Below are positions 63,663 to 64,000 of a DNA stretch of 64,000 nt, piece by piece. A program made the translations under genes and the position numbers. This DNA is from Trichobilharzia szidati. Lineage: Eukaryota; Platyhelminthes; Trematoda; Strigeidida; Schistosomatidae. The notes below the pieces were generated by a model. The model did not search any database and had not been told where the DNA came from. It was given only the letters and a program-made list of their open reading frames with translations. Position 1 is the first letter of the stretch. Every line of letters starts with the position of its first letter. Location of the stretch: positions 81,908,020 to 81,972,019 of the forward strand of contig OX235272.1 of assembly GCA_944472155.2 (NCBI GenBank), given 5' to 3'.

Positions 63663-64000
63663 TCATGGAAACCAAATTTATGATACGGATTAGTTTATTT
63701 TGTACAGATATTTAATTATAGCTGACACTTATTTAATAACAAGAAATTGACACATTTGCTAACATGTAGACCAAATAAGAACAAAGAGATAGAGGAATTT
63801 CTATAAAAATTAATACTGTAATTTAATTTAGATGTTATATCTACGTTTATTCATTTAATTATAAATTAAACTTACACATAGCAAAGGAATTTCTAACAGA
63901 GCAACTATTTTGCAGAATATGTAATCTGTCTGACTCAGGTTGTTTCGTGATGACAATAGAAGCGATTGAATTAATCCTCATTTTGCCAATTAAGGTGGAC
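63663..64000. other. Unassigned sequence
   Basis: AT-rich, nothing recognised. Confidence 0.4.

Overview
The window looks like AT-rich intergenic or intronic DNA from a blood fluke (Schistosoma or a close schistosomatid). The evidence is a combination of repeats: Sm-alpha-type elements with hammerhead ribozyme (HHR) motifs, RTE-clade non-LTR retrotransposons with a conserved tail ending in an AAT run, and Penelope-like elements (PLEs) with GIY-YIG domains. No complete host gene, bacterial operon, rRNA or CRISPR is present. Most long reading frames are fragments of retroelements or shadows of them.

Layout. 0-6 kb: HHR-SINEs (families A and B), an RTE 3' fragment, and an inverted Sm-alpha pair. 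6-9 kb: RTE, degenerate Sm-alpha, a PLE C-terminus and SINE A. 9-14 kb: SINE C, a fold-back SINE B interrupted by SINE C, and an RTE linker/RT fragment. 15-17 kb: a PLE GIY-YIG block with 79-bp inverted arms carrying ribozyme motifs, then a PLE RT fragment. 17-26 kb: a duplicated ORF-like repeat (F), SINE D, LTR-like copies, a 256-bp TTAG array, RTE and PLE nested in each other, and tandem Sm-alpha. 28-34 kb: PLE pieces, SINE B with two intact HHRs and a target-site duplication (TSD), and an inverted PLE pair. 34-39 kb: a SINE A hairpin, a fold-back element, and two RTE insertions (one with a 5' inversion) next to a putative splice acceptor. 39-46 kb: SINE C inside Sm-alpha, a 2-kb RTE with endonuclease sequence but no RT, repeat E, and an internally deleted RTE with a 16-bp TSD. 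46-64 kb: many SINE A copies, repeat E, a solo-LTR-like element, a PLE RT/GIY-YIG fragment, an RTE with TSD, and a final PLE remnant between inverted repeats.

How they relate. RTE elements probably supply the reverse transcriptase for SINE C, which shares their 3' tail. SINE A (tRNA-Thr-like), SINE B (tRNA-Cys-like) and Sm-alpha each carry a hammerhead-type motif just downstream of a tRNA-like promoter, and each occurs as tandem or circularly permuted copies. The most striking case is at 31900-32326. This SINE B copy has two sequence-intact HHRs exactly 339 bp apart in direct orientation and an 11-bp TSD, as expected if a self-cleaved, possibly circular RNA was reverse transcribed. A further HHR-like fold sits at the PLE ends, where it overlaps the ORF stop codon and shows compensatory changes between copies.

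Six short stretches look like possible terminal host exons (1886-2331, 29020-29273, 30194-30502, 35711-35953, 38421-38592, 51648-51772). Each has an acceptor-like site, an open frame and a downstream AATAAA, but in DNA this AT-rich the combination can arise by chance. All calls were made by eye from sequence, without database searches.
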